Assembly (NCBI GenBank): GCA_947499935.1
Contig: CANMQH010000021.1
Span: 1 to 61,855 of the forward strand
Direction of reading: 5' to 3'
DNA from: an uncultured Algibacter sp.
GTDB lineage: Bacteria; Bacteroidota; Bacteroidia; Flavobacteriales; Flavobacteriaceae
DNA length: 61,855 nt
Numbering within the stretch: position 1 is the first letter of the stretch; every line of letters begins with the position of its first letter. The position numbers were made by a program, and so were the translations under genes. Below the pieces are notes generated by a model. The model was given only the letters and a program-made list of their open reading frames with translations. It did not search any database and was not told the DNA's origin. Of this stretch, positions 46,711 through 55,957 are shown piece by piece.

Positions 46711-47370
46711 ATGCAAATTCACAATATATCTAAACAAAATTCTGTATTAAACACCTTTATATCAGAAATTAGAGACCATAAAATCCAAAAAGATTCTATG
46801 CGGTTTCGTAGAAATATTGAGCGCATAGGCGAAATTCTTGGCTATGAAATGAGTAAGATTTTAAGCTATAAATCTTCGGTTATTGAAACACCTTTAGGAA
46901 ACTGTAAAATAGATTTACTGGCTAATGATATTGTTTTGTGCTCCATTCTACGAGCAGGTTTACCGCTACATAATGGATTGCTTAATTATTTTGATGCTTC
47001 AGAAAATGCTTTTATTTCGGCTTACAGGCATCACAAGACATCGTCTGAAGATTTTGAGATTATTGTTGAATATTTAGCTTGCCCTACATTAGAAAACAAA
47101 ACGCTTATACTAGCCGATCCAATGTTAGCAACTGGACAATCTATGGTTGCCACCTTTGAAGCATTAAAACCCTTTGGGAAGCCAAAAGATATTCATCTAA
47201 TTAGCATAATAGGCTCGCAATATGGTATTGACTTTATTGAAAAACATTTTAATAACGATGTCCATATATGGATAGCTGCTATTGATAATAATATTAATGA
47301 AAAAGGATATATTATACCTGGTCTTGGAGATGCTGGCGATTTAGCCTTTGGCAATAAACTACAACAATAA
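46711..47370 (+). CDS. upp: uracil phosphoribosyltransferase
   Basis: A 219-aa type I phosphoribosyltransferase that salvages uracil with PRPP to UMP. SILRAGLPLHNGLL (about 75-88) and the PRPP loop ILADPMLATGQSM (about 132-144) are clear, and the uracil-specific C-terminal region ends YIIPGLGDAGDLAFG. TACTATTG (46686-46693) is a fair -7 element 17 nt before the ATG. The gene overlaps the convergent DUF6427 gene by 12 nt. Confidence 0.94.
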   Translation: MQIHNISKQNSVLNTFISEIRDHKIQKDSMRFRRNIERIGEILGYEMSKILSYKSSVIETPLGNCKIDLLANDIVLCSILRAGLPLHNGLLNYFDASENAFISAYRHHKTSSEDFEIIVEYLACPTLENKTLILADPMLATGQSMVATFEALKPFGKPKDIHLISIIGSQYGIDFIEKHFNNDVHIWIAAIDNNINEKGYIIPGLGDAGDLAFGNKLQQ

Positions 47371-48282
47371 AAGTATAAAAGGCGTAATTAAAAGTACCGA
47401 AACAAATACCTCTTTAAACCATTTTTCCTGAATAATCTCAATATAATTAGCTATAATTATAGCTAATGGTGCAAATAAAAACAAGAATTCACTTCCGCTT
47501 TTTTCTGGCACCAAAAGCACCATAAAAAACCCAATAACAGCAGCTATAATTATAATTTTAAATGCTACACGAAATGACTTTTTCTTCTTTTTTATATTTT
47601 TTAAATAGAAGAAAGAAGACCATATACCAAATGATATTAAAAGCGTTATTCCTATAATGTACGAAGCCGAATTGTAATGACTATAATCGTAACTAACCTT
47701 GGGAGGCATGTTAAATATTATAAAAAAATTGTCATGTAAGACAACCGAAACTACAGACATGATTATAAAAACCACTAAAACACCTAAAAATGGGACAATC
47801 CAATGTCTTAAATTATTATCGGAGTACAGAAATAGAGACAGCACAATTAAAACAAAAAAAAGGATAGCCCAAAAATAAAATAATGATGCAATAGCTATCC
47901 AAAAAGCAGCATCAAAAAGTTTCTTTTTGATATCCTTTGGGGTACGCAAACTCATTAACCTTCTTAAAGTCAGTAATATAAAAAAATTAGATACTATTAT
48001 GTTAGCGTTTTTTGTGGTTTGTGTGATAAAAAGCAAAAACAAACTAAATAACAAAATTTCGTAATTACTTTTTAGAGTTAAACTATTTTTAGTTACTATA
48101 AAATTAAGGAGTAAAATAGATGTATAAATGACTAAAATTAATACAACTTGCTTTATAACATATTGTAATGTAACAGCGTGACCAAACGCTTGCCACCTAG
48201 AGATTACAAAAGCTAAAAGCGTTATAAAAAACACAACCAAAAAATTTATTGGCTTAGATTTATTAAAAATACTTGTTATCAT
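47359..48282 (-). CDS. DUF6427 polytopic membrane protein
   Basis: A 307-aa protein with about nine hydrophobic helices (first about 13-28, last about 290-305) and few loops. I recognise it as DUF6427, a family of unknown role found beside upp in Flavobacteriaceae. Its 3' end overlaps upp by 12 nt on the opposite strand. Confidence 0.75.
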   Translation of the reverse strand: MITSIFNKSKPINFLVVFFITLLAFVISRWQAFGHAVTLQYVIKQVVLILVIYTSILLLNFIVTKNSLTLKSNYEILLFSLFLLFITQTTKNANIIVSNFFILLTLRRLMSLRTPKDIKKKLFDAAFWIAIASLFYFWAILFFVLIVLSLFLYSDNNLRHWIVPFLGVLVVFIIMSVVSVVLHDNFFIIFNMPPKVSYDYSHYNSASYIIGITLLISFGIWSSFFYLKNIKKKKKSFRVAFKIIIIAAVIGFFMVLLVPEKSGSEFLFLFAPLAIIIANYIEIIQEKWFKEVFVSVLLITPFILLLL

Positions 48283-48302
48283 TAACTGTTTTTGTATTTT
48301 TG
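48273..48302 (+). promoter_or_regulatory. promoter of the 75-aa membrane protein gene
   Basis: TTG (48273-48275), 19 nt, then TATTTTTG (48295-48302) match the Bacteroidota consensus. The element partly overlaps the first codons of the divergent DUF6427 gene. The leader to 48354 is about 46 nt. Confidence 0.62.
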
Positions 48303-48353
48303 CTATGTAAATATACTAACTATAAGCACAGTTAGGAAATAATACCATATTAC

Positions 48354-48581
48354 ATGAAAGATTTATTATACGCCATACAAGATTTATTTGTTAATGTTCT
48401 TTTTGCTCCATTGGATGCCATACGCGAACTAGAACTTGAGAATTGGTTTGCAGCCAATACCATGTCATGGATTTTTATTATTATTGGCTTTGTAGCTATG
48501 GTATATTGGATGTTACAGCTAAAAAAATATAGTGCTAATAACGAAGAAGACAAAAGTATTTCTTCGCATTCTTTTTTGTAA
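48354..48581 (+). CDS. small single-helix membrane protein (DUF6341-like)
   Basis: A 75-aa protein with an amphipathic start (MKDLLYAIQDLFVNVLFAPLDAIRELELENW), one transmembrane helix (about 40-58, WIFIIIGFVAMVYWMLQL) and a polar tail. I recognise it as the short Flavobacteriaceae family DUF6341, often mislabelled uracil phosphoribosyltransferase because it lies near upp. Function unknown. It has its own clear promoter and ends 3 nt from the convergent purD stop. Confidence 0.75.
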   Translation: MKDLLYAIQDLFVNVLFAPLDAIRELELENWFAANTMSWIFIIIGFVAMVYWMLQLKKYSANNEEDKSISSHSFL

Positions 48582-48584
48582 CAA

Positions 48585-49856
48585 TTACAAATCGAAACCA
48601 ATATCTTTACGATAATTCATCTTATCAAAATGTAGTTTTTCTATATTCTGATAAGATTTTTTTATGGCCTCTTGATACGTTTTTCCATATGAGGTTATAG
48701 CCATAACACGCCCACCAGAAGTTACTATTTTATTATTTATTAACTGTGCACCAGCATGAAATGGAATAGAATCCTTAATGGCATGAACTCCTGTAATTTC
48801 TTTTCCTTTTTCGTAAGCCTCGGGATAGCCACCAGAAACTAACATTATAGTTGTTGCAGCACGCTCATCAATTTCGATATTAATTTTATCTAAATGACCA
48901 TGAGCCATAGCTTGTAGAATTTCTACAAAATCGTTTTTAAGTCTTGGTAAAACAACCTCGGTTTCGGGATCACCCATTCGTACATTATATTCAATCACCT
49001 TGGGGTCATCTCCAACTTTAATAAGACCTATAAATACAAAGCCAACATAAGGTAGGTTGTCTTTTTTAAACCCATTAATGGTAGGTTTGACTATTCGCTC
49101 TTCAATTTTATTTAAAAACTCGTCTGTTGCAAACGGAACTGGAGAAATGGCGCCCATGCCTCCAGTATTTAAACCTGTATCACCTTCGCCTATACGTTTA
49201 TAATCTTTTGCAGTTGGTAATATTTTATAATGTTCACCATCAGTTAATACAAAACAACTTAATTCTATACCGTCTAAAAACTCTTCAATAACCACTTTTG
49301 TACTTGCTTGTCCAAATTTGGCATCAACTAACATTGATTTTAATTCAGCTTTAGCTTCCTCTAAATCATTTAATATAACCACGCCTTTTCCTGCGGCTAA
49401 ACCATCTGCTTTTAAAACATAGGGTGCTTTTAATGTTTCTAAAAAGGCATAGCCTTTTTCAACTGTTTCTTTCGTGAAACTCTCGTAAGCTGCCGTTGGT
49501 ATATTATGACGATACAAAAACTCTTTAGCAAATTCTTTACTTCCTTCTAATTCGGCAGCTACTTTTTGCGGACCAATAACAGCCACGTGTTTTATAGCAG
49601 CATCATTTAAAAAATAATCATGAATACCATTAACCAGTGGATCTTCTGGCCCAACAACAACCATATCTATACTTTTATCTACAACTAATTCTTTTATGGC
49701 TTTAAAGTCATTAACCCCAATATTTACGTTGGTTGCAACTTGAGCAGTTCCAGAATTTCCTGGAGCTACGAATAGTTGATTGCATTTTGTACTTTGGGCT
49801 ATTTTCCAAGCAAAGGTATGTTCTCTACCGCCAGAACCTAGTATTAAGATATTCAT
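48585..49856 (-). CDS. purD: phosphoribosylamine-glycine ligase (GAR synthetase)
   Basis: A 423-aa ATP-grasp enzyme catalysing the second step of purine synthesis, joining phosphoribosylamine and glycine. ILGSGGREHTFAWK (3-16), VGPEDPLVNGI (about 71-81), the ATP-grasp core YVLKADGLAAGKGVVI (about 145-160), NTGGMGAISPVPF (about 231-243) and the metal-binding EYNVRMGDPETEVVLP (about 286-301) are all present. Length is normal. Other pur genes are not adjacent. Confidence 0.97.
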   Translation of the reverse strand: MNILILGSGGREHTFAWKIAQSTKCNQLFVAPGNSGTAQVATNVNIGVNDFKAIKELVVDKSIDMVVVGPEDPLVNGIHDYFLNDAAIKHVAVIGPQKVAAELEGSKEFAKEFLYRHNIPTAAYESFTKETVEKGYAFLETLKAPYVLKADGLAAGKGVVILNDLEEAKAELKSMLVDAKFGQASTKVVIEEFLDGIELSCFVLTDGEHYKILPTAKDYKRIGEGDTGLNTGGMGAISPVPFATDEFLNKIEERIVKPTINGFKKDNLPYVGFVFIGLIKVGDDPKVIEYNVRMGDPETEVVLPRLKNDFVEILQAMAHGHLDKINIEIDERAATTIMLVSGGYPEAYEKGKEITGVHAIKDSIPFHAGAQLINNKIVTSGGRVMAITSYGKTYQEAIKKSYQNIEKLHFDKMNYRKDIGFDL

Positions 49857-49873
49857 AGTATATATTGTTTGGG

Positions 49874-49881
49874 CAAAAATA
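49874..49881 (-). promoter_or_regulatory. -7 element of purD
   Basis: On the minus strand this reads TATTTTTG, a full match to TAnnTTTG, 17 nt before the purD ATG at 49856. It lies inside the far upstream part of the opposite reading frame, which argues that the plus-strand gene starts further downstream. Confidence 0.58.
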
Positions 49882-49943
49882 AAACTAATGCCATCAATTC
49901 ACGAATATTTTTTATTTACTTTACAAAAATTATATCTCACATC

Positions 49944-51263
49944 GTGAAATTATTTGATCTTTCATTACAGCTTAAAGGTTTTCCTATTAAAAAAGCAATA
50001 CGGGAATTAAAAGCTATTCAGAATAAAAATGAAAGTGAATTTAACACATATCTTGAAACTTCAAAGCAAAACATTGTTACTTATCACCTAAAACATAATC
50101 CTTTTTATAAAAAATTTGCAAAACATATAGACCCTACAGATTGGAATTCTATTCCTGTAATGAATAAAGCCCATTTACAACAGCCTTTAAATTCACTTTT
50201 ATCTAAAGGATTTACTAAAAGTAATGTTTATATAGATAAAACATCGGGGGCATCGGGGCAACCATTTATTTTTTCGAAAGATAAATTTTGCCATGCATTA
50301 ACTTGGTCTGTTATCCAAAATAGATTTGGTTGGCATGGCATAGATTTTAACACCTCCAAGCAAGCTCGTTTTTATGGAATCCCTTTAGATAAAAAAGGGT
50401 ATTATTCGCAAAAACTTAAAGATTTTGTCGGCAACAGAATTAGGTTTAATGTATTTGATTTAAGTGACAAAGCTCTTGAAACTTGGTTAGAGGCTTTTAA
50501 AAATAATGCTTTTGATTATTTAAATGGCTACACAAGCGCTATCCTTCAATTTGCTAAATTTCTTGAGAATAAAAACATTACACTTAAAACGGTTTGCCCT
50601 ACTTTAAAAGTGTGTATAGTAACTTCTGAAATGCTCTTTAATGAAGACAAACAATTAATAGAAAACCAATTTGGTGTGCCTGTAGTTAATGAGTATGGCG
50701 CATCTGAGTTAGATTTAATTGCTTTTGAAAATACTAAAAACAAATGGGTTGTAAATAGTGAAACACTATTTGTTGAGATTTTAGATGATGACGATAATCC
50801 TCTACCCTACGGCCAGGAAGGCCGTTTAATTATAAGTTCTCTATATAATAAATCGCAACCTTTTATACGATATGATATTGGCGATATTGGTATGCTATCT
50901 AAAATGAGTACTTCTAAAAAGCCCATTCTAAAAAACCTTACAGGAAGAACAAATGATGTGGTAATTTTACCAAGTGGAAAAAAAGTATCAGGCTTGTCTT
51001 TTTACTATATAACCAAAAGTATTATTGAAGCCGATGGAAACGTTAAAGAGTTTGTAGTACAACAACTAGAATTAAACATATTCAAGATTTTATATGTGAG
51101 TGATGAAAACCTTCCAGAAGAAAAAATTAAGAAGATTAAGACCGAAATAGAAACCTATCTTGAAAAAGGCCTTGATGTTTATTTTGAAAAACAAGATAAA
51201 TTAATACGTTCGAAAAGTGGTAAATTGAAACAATTTTCGTCCTACTTAAATCAAAAAACATGA
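49944..51263 (+). CDS. CapK/PaaK-like adenylate-forming enzyme of the polysaccharide locus
   Basis: About 439 aa from the GTG at 49944 (VKLFDLSLQLKGFPIKKA). The frame is open to a TTG at 49869, but that codon lies against the purD promoter. This is the phenylacetate-CoA ligase-like branch of the ANL superfamily: SGASGQPFIF is the phosphate loop (about 101-110), NEYGASELDLIAFE the adenine site (about 251-264) and YDIGDIGML ... LTGRTNDVVILPSGKKVSG the hinge. Homologues called CapK are found in capsule loci. Such an enzyme may activate an acid to decorate a sugar; the substrate is unknown. The stop overlaps the next start by 4 nt (ATGA). Confidence 0.85.
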   Translation: MKLFDLSLQLKGFPIKKAIRELKAIQNKNESEFNTYLETSKQNIVTYHLKHNPFYKKFAKHIDPTDWNSIPVMNKAHLQQPLNSLLSKGFTKSNVYIDKTSGASGQPFIFSKDKFCHALTWSVIQNRFGWHGIDFNTSKQARFYGIPLDKKGYYSQKLKDFVGNRIRFNVFDLSDKALETWLEAFKNNAFDYLNGYTSAILQFAKFLENKNITLKTVCPTLKVCIVTSEMLFNEDKQLIENQFGVPVVNEYGASELDLIAFENTKNKWVVNSETLFVEILDDDDNPLPYGQEGRLIISSLYNKSQPFIRYDIGDIGMLSKMSTSKKPILKNLTGRTNDVVILPSGKKVSGLSFYYITKSIIEADGNVKEFVVQQLELNIFKILYVSDENLPEEKIKKIKTEIETYLEKGLDVYFEKQDKLIRSKSGKLKQFSSYLNQKT

Positions 51264-52354
51264 ATATTACCATAGTTGCCGGAGCAAGACCAAATTTTAT
51301 GAAAATTGCTCCTATTATTGAGTCCATTAAAAAAAACAAAAAAGAAGGTTTTGATATTAATTACAGACTCATCCACACAGGGCAACATTACGATAAAAAC
51401 TTAAGCGGGACTTTTTTCGAAGAATTAAATATCCCTTTGCCAGATGGTAACTTAGAAGTAAAAAGCGGTTCGCAAGCAGAGCAAACTGCTGCTATTATGA
51501 TAGGTTTTGAAAAAGAATTAACGCAAAATCCTACAGATTTAGTTGTAGTTGTTGGCGATGTAACCTCTACTATGGCTTGTACTATTGTTGCTAAAAAAGC
51601 ACACATAAAAGTGGCGCATATTGAAGCTGGTATACGGTCTGGTGATTTAAAAATGCCTGAAGAAATTAATAGAATTGTTACAGATAGTTTAACTGATTAT
51701 TTTTTTACGACAACGCTTTATGCAAATAAAAATCTATTAGACATAGGTGTTTCTAAATCTAATATCTTTTTTGTTGGCAATGTTATGATTGATACATTAA
51801 TTAAAAATGAAGATAAACTCGTAAAACCTCAATTATGGAATCGGCTAAATTTATCAAATAAAAAGTATTTGGTAATGACTCTTCACAGACCTAGTAATGT
51901 TGATGAAGAAGCGCAACTAAAGGCATTAATAAATCAAATTGTTACATTAAGTAAAGATTATCTCATTATTTTTCCTGTTCACCCCAGAACTCAAAAACTT
52001 TTAAATAGATTACAATTAAATTTTAAAAACCTTCATTATGTAAATCCTTTGGGGTATTTGGAGTTTAATTATTTAGTAAAACATGCTTTGGGTGTTATAA
52101 CAGATTCTGGAGGCATCACAGAAGAAACTACAGTTATGAATGTACCTTGCATAACTTTAAGAGATAGTACCGAACGGCCTGAAACCTGCGATCTGGGAAC
52201 AAATATTTTAGTTGGAAATAACCCTGAAAAAATTAATCAAGCTTTTAAAATTTTACACTCAGGAACTTGGAAACAAACCACCATACCAGAACTATGGGAT
52301 GGTAATAGTGCAGACAGGATTATACACCACATTAAACACTTATACACCTTGTAA
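51260..52354 (+). CDS. wecB: UDP-N-acetylglucosamine 2-epimerase (non-hydrolysing)
   Basis: A 364-aa GT-B-like epimerase interconverting UDP-GlcNAc and UDP-ManNAc. GARPNFMKIAPII (8-20), LIHTGQHYDKNLSGTFFEEL, the AHIEAGIRSGD segment (about 119-129), PEEINRIVTDSLTD and the C-terminal DSGGITEE and LRDSTERPET are diagnostic. It supplies a ManNAc-type precursor to the locus unless a dehydrogenase elsewhere converts it further. Tightly linked on both sides, with a TAATG overlap to the glycosyltransferase. Confidence 0.94.
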   Translation: MNITIVAGARPNFMKIAPIIESIKKNKKEGFDINYRLIHTGQHYDKNLSGTFFEELNIPLPDGNLEVKSGSQAEQTAAIMIGFEKELTQNPTDLVVVVGDVTSTMACTIVAKKAHIKVAHIEAGIRSGDLKMPEEINRIVTDSLTDYFFTTTLYANKNLLDIGVSKSNIFFVGNVMIDTLIKNEDKLVKPQLWNRLNLSNKKYLVMTLHRPSNVDEEAQLKALINQIVTLSKDYLIIFPVHPRTQKLLNRLQLNFKNLHYVNPLGYLEFNYLVKHALGVITDSGGITEETTVMNVPCITLRDSTERPETCDLGTNILVGNNPEKINQAFKILHSGTWKQTTIPELWDGNSADRIIHHIKHLYTL

Positions 52355-53517
52355 TGAAGGATATTCTCATAATAACAAGCTATTATCCTCCCGAAATTGG
52401 AGCTGCCTCTAATAGAATTTTTCATTTAGCTAAAGGTTTACAAAAACACAAATTTAATGTTTCGGTAATCACGCCTCTACCAAATTATCCTAAAGGAGAG
52501 ATTTTTAATGAATATAAAGGTTTATTTAAACACACTTTAAAAGAAAATGATATAACGATTAATCGTTTATGGATTTATGCTAGCAATTCTAAAAACAAAC
52601 TTTTACGTTTAATAGCAATGCTTTCTTATAGCTTCAGTTTAATCTGGTTTTTTATATGGAATAAAACACCAAATACGGTTATCGTTCAATCTCCCCCATT
52701 ACTCGTTGCTTTTACATCTATGTTTTTTTTACGCTCCAAAAATAGGAAGTTGATTTTAAATGTAAGTGATTTATGGCCTATTGCTGGTTTAGAATTGGGT
52801 GCCATAAAAAAGAATTTTAGTTATAAAGTTTTAGAAAAAATTGAACGTTTTAATTATAAGCATGGTCATTTAGTTTTAGGTCAAAGTGAAGAAATCTTAA
52901 GTCATGTTACTTCAATGTTTCCAAAAAAAGAAACATTTTTATACCGTAATTATCCCGATTTTAAGATTCTCGAAAATTCTCAAAAGACGACTTCTACAAA
53001 AAAAATAAAACTTGTTTATGCAGGATTATTAGGGGTTGCTCAAGGTATCTTTAAGCTTTGTCAGAAATTGGACTATACGCATGTAGAGTTTCATATTTAT
53101 GGTTCGGGAGCAGAACAAAACAAAATCACAGAACTTATTACTGTACAACCTAATCTTGATATTAAATATCATGGAGAAATTTCTAGAAAAGAACTTCATA
53201 ATGTACTTTTAAGATATGATGTCACTATCATACCATTGCTAAATAGAATTTATGGATCAGTACCCTCAAAAATATTTGAATATGCTAGATTAGGATTACC
53301 TATGATTTATTTTGGCGGTGGCGAAGGTGAGAAAATTATTGAACAACATCATTTAGGCTGGATAGCTAAAGCTGGAGATTATAATAATTTAAATGCTATT
53401 ATTGCTAAAATAGATTTATCGGAAATTCATAAATACTCAAGAGATAAAATTATACAAACAGCTATTCTAAATTTTGATTTTAATTCGCAACTAACATTAC
53501 TTATAGATAAACTTTAA
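52354..53517 (+). CDS. family 4 glycosyltransferase (WbuB-like)
   Basis: A 387-aa GT-B transferase. The N-terminus (ITSYYPPEIGAASNRIFHLAKGL, about 6-28) and VITPLPNYPKGEIF are those of WbuB-type enzymes, which transfer N-acetyl-fucosamine-like sugars. The C-terminal half has VYAGLLGVAQG and the donor-binding PSKIFEYARLGLPMIYFGGGEG (about 304-325). The exact sugar is inferred only loosely. Its end overlaps the sugar transferase gene of the other strand by 4 nt, at the meeting point of the two arms of the locus. Confidence 0.87.
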   Translation: MKDILIITSYYPPEIGAASNRIFHLAKGLQKHKFNVSVITPLPNYPKGEIFNEYKGLFKHTLKENDITINRLWIYASNSKNKLLRLIAMLSYSFSLIWFFIWNKTPNTVIVQSPPLLVAFTSMFFLRSKNRKLILNVSDLWPIAGLELGAIKKNFSYKVLEKIERFNYKHGHLVLGQSEEILSHVTSMFPKKETFLYRNYPDFKILENSQKTTSTKKIKLVYAGLLGVAQGIFKLCQKLDYTHVEFHIYGSGAEQNKITELITVQPNLDIKYHGEISRKELHNVLLRYDVTIIPLLNRIYGSVPSKIFEYARLGLPMIYFGGGEGEKIIEQHHLGWIAKAGDYNNLNAIIAKIDLSEIHKYSRDKIIQTAILNFDFNSQLTLLIDKL

Positions 53518-54923
53518 TATGCTTTTTCATCACCTTTCAAAATATTAATTAAGGTTTGAAAAATTATTTTAATATCTAAAAATAAAGACCAATTTTCAAT
53601 ATAAAAAATATCGAATTTTACTCTGTTTATAATATCTGTATCAATTTCTATTTCTCCTCTATACCCTTTTATTTGTGCTAAACCTGTAATACCTGGCTTT
53701 ACGTGATGTCTAAAAATAAAGTTATACTTGTCTATCTTTTTAGAATATTCGTCTGTATAAGACAGCATATGAGGTCTTGGGCCTACAACACTCATTTCTC
53801 CTTTTAGTACGTTAAGAAATTGAGGGAGCTCATCAATACTGGTTTTTCTTAAAAAGCGTCCAACTTTTGTAACTCTATTGTCATTTTGCTTAACATAAGT
53901 CCCCTTTATTTCTTGGGTAGTACGTAACGATCTATACTTATAACAGTAAAACTCTTTATAATTAATACCATTTCGCTTGTGCTTATAAAAAAGCGGCCCT
54001 CTAGACTCTATTTTTATAATTATAAATAATAAAATAGATAGCCAAGAAAGTATAAAAACTATTATGAATATAGAAAATATAACATCAAATAATCGCTTTA
54101 AAAATTTATTTAATTCATTATTTAAAGTAACTTCTTGAATTGACAATACGGGGAGATAACTATAATAGTCTGTTTGCAAACGTTTTGTAAAAAGCTTAGA
54201 TGTATTTGGAACAAACTTAATATTGCAATGGTTTATATTGGAGTACTTAACATATTCGTTAACTTGTTTTTCGGATAGCTCATCAATAGCACAATAAATT
54301 TCATCAATACTATGATTTTTATCTAAAAAAACGAAACTATCTTTAATAGTGCCTGTAATACCTTTTATATTTTTATCACTAAAAACAGCATTGATTTTAT
54401 ATCCTAATTCTTTTTTCTCAGTAAAGATTCTTTTAAGCTCGTTAACACTACTTCCACTACCTGCTATAACAATATTTCTAAGGTTTCCTTTAAGATAAAA
54501 ACGAATAGTTTTTAAGGCATAATAACTTAAAATTTTTATTAATCCAACAGCCAAAAATGAATATAATAAATAAGTGAAAATGATTAAAGCTGAAATATTT
54601 ATACTTCTAAACACACCCGAAAAAGCGAAAGTAATTAATGTATAAGATAAAAACTGTTTGACTAAAAGGGATACTATATTTACTATTGATGAATATCTAT
54701 ATACTTTATAAAAATTTAAGGCATATGTAGAAATAAGCCAAAAAAACGAAGAATAAACAACATAAAGAACATGCTTATTATTAAGAAACTCTAATGAGAA
54801 TAAATATAAATCTTCATCATTAAAATTTAATAAAAAATAAGCAAGGATATTAATGACAGATATATCATATATAATTAACAAAGGTCTTAACAACCAAGAG
54901 TATCTGCCTCTTACAAACTCCAT
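53514..54923 (-). CDS. polyprenyl-phosphate sugar-1-phosphate transferase (WcaJ/WbaP-like)
   Basis: A 469-aa membrane enzyme that starts a glycan on undecaprenyl phosphate. Four N-terminal helices (about 12-135) and a nucleotide-binding-like domain (about 145-265) are followed by the catalytic PNPT domain (about 272-469): RLFDVIFSIFIIVF, KIESRGPLFYKHKRNG with the catalytic acidic pair nearby, KYRSLRT, GRFLRKTSIDELPQFLNVLKG, VGPRPHML and RHHVKPGITGLAQIKGYRGE. This is the only intact initiating transferase in the window. It lies 3 nt after the UDP-glucuronate decarboxylase gene; a second, PglC-like one is decayed at 59239-59576. Confidence 0.92.
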   Translation of the reverse strand: MEFVRGRYSWLLRPLLIIYDISVINILAYFLLNFNDEDLYLFSLEFLNNKHVLYVVYSSFFWLISTYALNFYKVYRYSSIVNIVSLLVKQFLSYTLITFAFSGVFRSINISALIIFTYLLYSFLAVGLIKILSYYALKTIRFYLKGNLRNIVIAGSGSSVNELKRIFTEKKELGYKINAVFSDKNIKGITGTIKDSFVFLDKNHSIDEIYCAIDELSEKQVNEYVKYSNINHCNIKFVPNTSKLFTKRLQTDYYSYLPVLSIQEVTLNNELNKFLKRLFDVIFSIFIIVFILSWLSILLFIIIKIESRGPLFYKHKRNGINYKEFYCYKYRSLRTTQEIKGTYVKQNDNRVTKVGRFLRKTSIDELPQFLNVLKGEMSVVGPRPHMLSYTDEYSKKIDKYNFIFRHHVKPGITGLAQIKGYRGEIEIDTDIINRVKFDIFYIENWSLFLDIKIIFQTLINILKGDEKAY

Positions 54924-54926
54924 GGG

Positions 54927-55913
54927 CTATTTATTAATATAGCCCGTAAAATCTTTATGTTCACTTTTATAAAGCTCATCTTCTGTTAAGCTTTTAAAAT
55001 AATCGAAAGTAATTTTCATACCCTCTGCTCTATCTACTTTTGGTTCCCAACCTAGTAATTTTTTAGCTAACGATATATCTGGTTGCCTTTGCATAGGGTC
55101 GTTTACAGGTAAATCTTTATAAATTACTTTTTGGGTTGTCCCTGTTAATTTTATAATTTCTTCTGCAAAATCAGAAATGGTAATTTCGTGCGGGTTGCCT
55201 ATATTTACGGGCTTAGCGTAATCGCTTAACAATAACTTGTATATACCTTCTACTTGATCATCTACATAACAAAATGAGCGTGTTTGTGAGCCATCTCCAA
55301 AAACCGTTAAATCTTCACCTCTAAGCGCCTGCCCCATAAATGCTGGAATAACACGACCATCATTAAGTCGCATTCTTGGTCCGTATGTATTAAAAATACG
55401 AACAATACGTGTTTCTACACCATGAAAGGTGTGATAGGCCATGGTTATAGATTCTTGGAAGCGTTTTGCCTCATCATAAACGCCACGAGGCCCTATAGTA
55501 TTTACATTACCATAATAATCCTCAGTTTGCGGATGCACTAATGGATCTCCATAAATTTCTGAAGTTGAAGCAATAAGAATTCTTGCTTCTTTTGCTTTTG
55601 CCAAACCTAATAAATTATGCGTTCCTAAAGAACCTACTTTAAGTGTTTGGATTGGAATTTTTAAATAATCAATCGGGCTAGCTGGTGATGCAAAGTGTAG
55701 AATATAATCTAAATCATCTTTAAAATCAATATACTCAGTAACATCATGATTTATAAACTGGAAATTAGGATTGTCTAACAAATGACTTATGTTTTTTTTA
55801 TCCCCAGTAATAAAGTTATCCATGCCTGTAACATGATAACCTTCTTTAATAAATCGATCACATAAGTGTGACCCTAAAAATCCTGCTGCTCCTGTGATTA
55901 GTATTTTTTTCAT
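54927..55913 (-). CDS. UDP-glucuronate decarboxylase (UDP-xylose synthase)
   Basis: A 328-aa extended short-chain dehydrogenase. It has the NAD site [15 protein letters not shown] (7-21), [12 protein letters not shown] (about 72-83), the active-site Ser/Thr/Tyr set in [15 protein letters not shown] and [11 protein letters not shown] (YxxxK, about 145-155), and [19 protein letters not shown]. The PASPIDY and DEAKR forms are those of UXS, which decarboxylates UDP-glucuronate to UDP-xylose by way of a 4-keto sugar. A 4-keto epimerase of the same group cannot be excluded. It probably feeds xylose or a 4-keto-pentose into the polysaccharide. Confidence 0.88.
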   Translation of the reverse strand: MKKILITGAAGFLGSHLCDRFIKEGYHVTGMDNFITGDKKNISHLLDNPNFQFINHDVTEYIDFKDDLDYILHFASPASPIDYLKIPIQTLKVGSLGTHNLLGLAKAKEARILIASTSEIYGDPLVHPQTEDYYGNVNTIGPRGVYDEAKRFQESITMAYHTFHGVETRIVRIFNTYGPRMRLNDGRVIPAFMGQALRGEDLTVFGDGSQTRSFCYVDDQVEGIYKLLLSDYAKPVNIGNPHEITISDFAEEIIKLTGTTQKVIYKDLPVNDPMQRQPDISLAKKLLGWEPKVDRAEGMKITFDYFKSLTEDELYKSEHKDFTGYINK

Positions 55914-55957
55914 ATTAATACTTTATAAACTTTTTTCTATTATTATTTAAAAGAGAA

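Noticed and set aside
49869-49943. Longer N-terminus of the CapK-like protein from TTG at 49869
   Set aside because: The extra 25 residues do not resemble the family, and the region holds the purD promoter on the other strand; GTG at 49944 is better.
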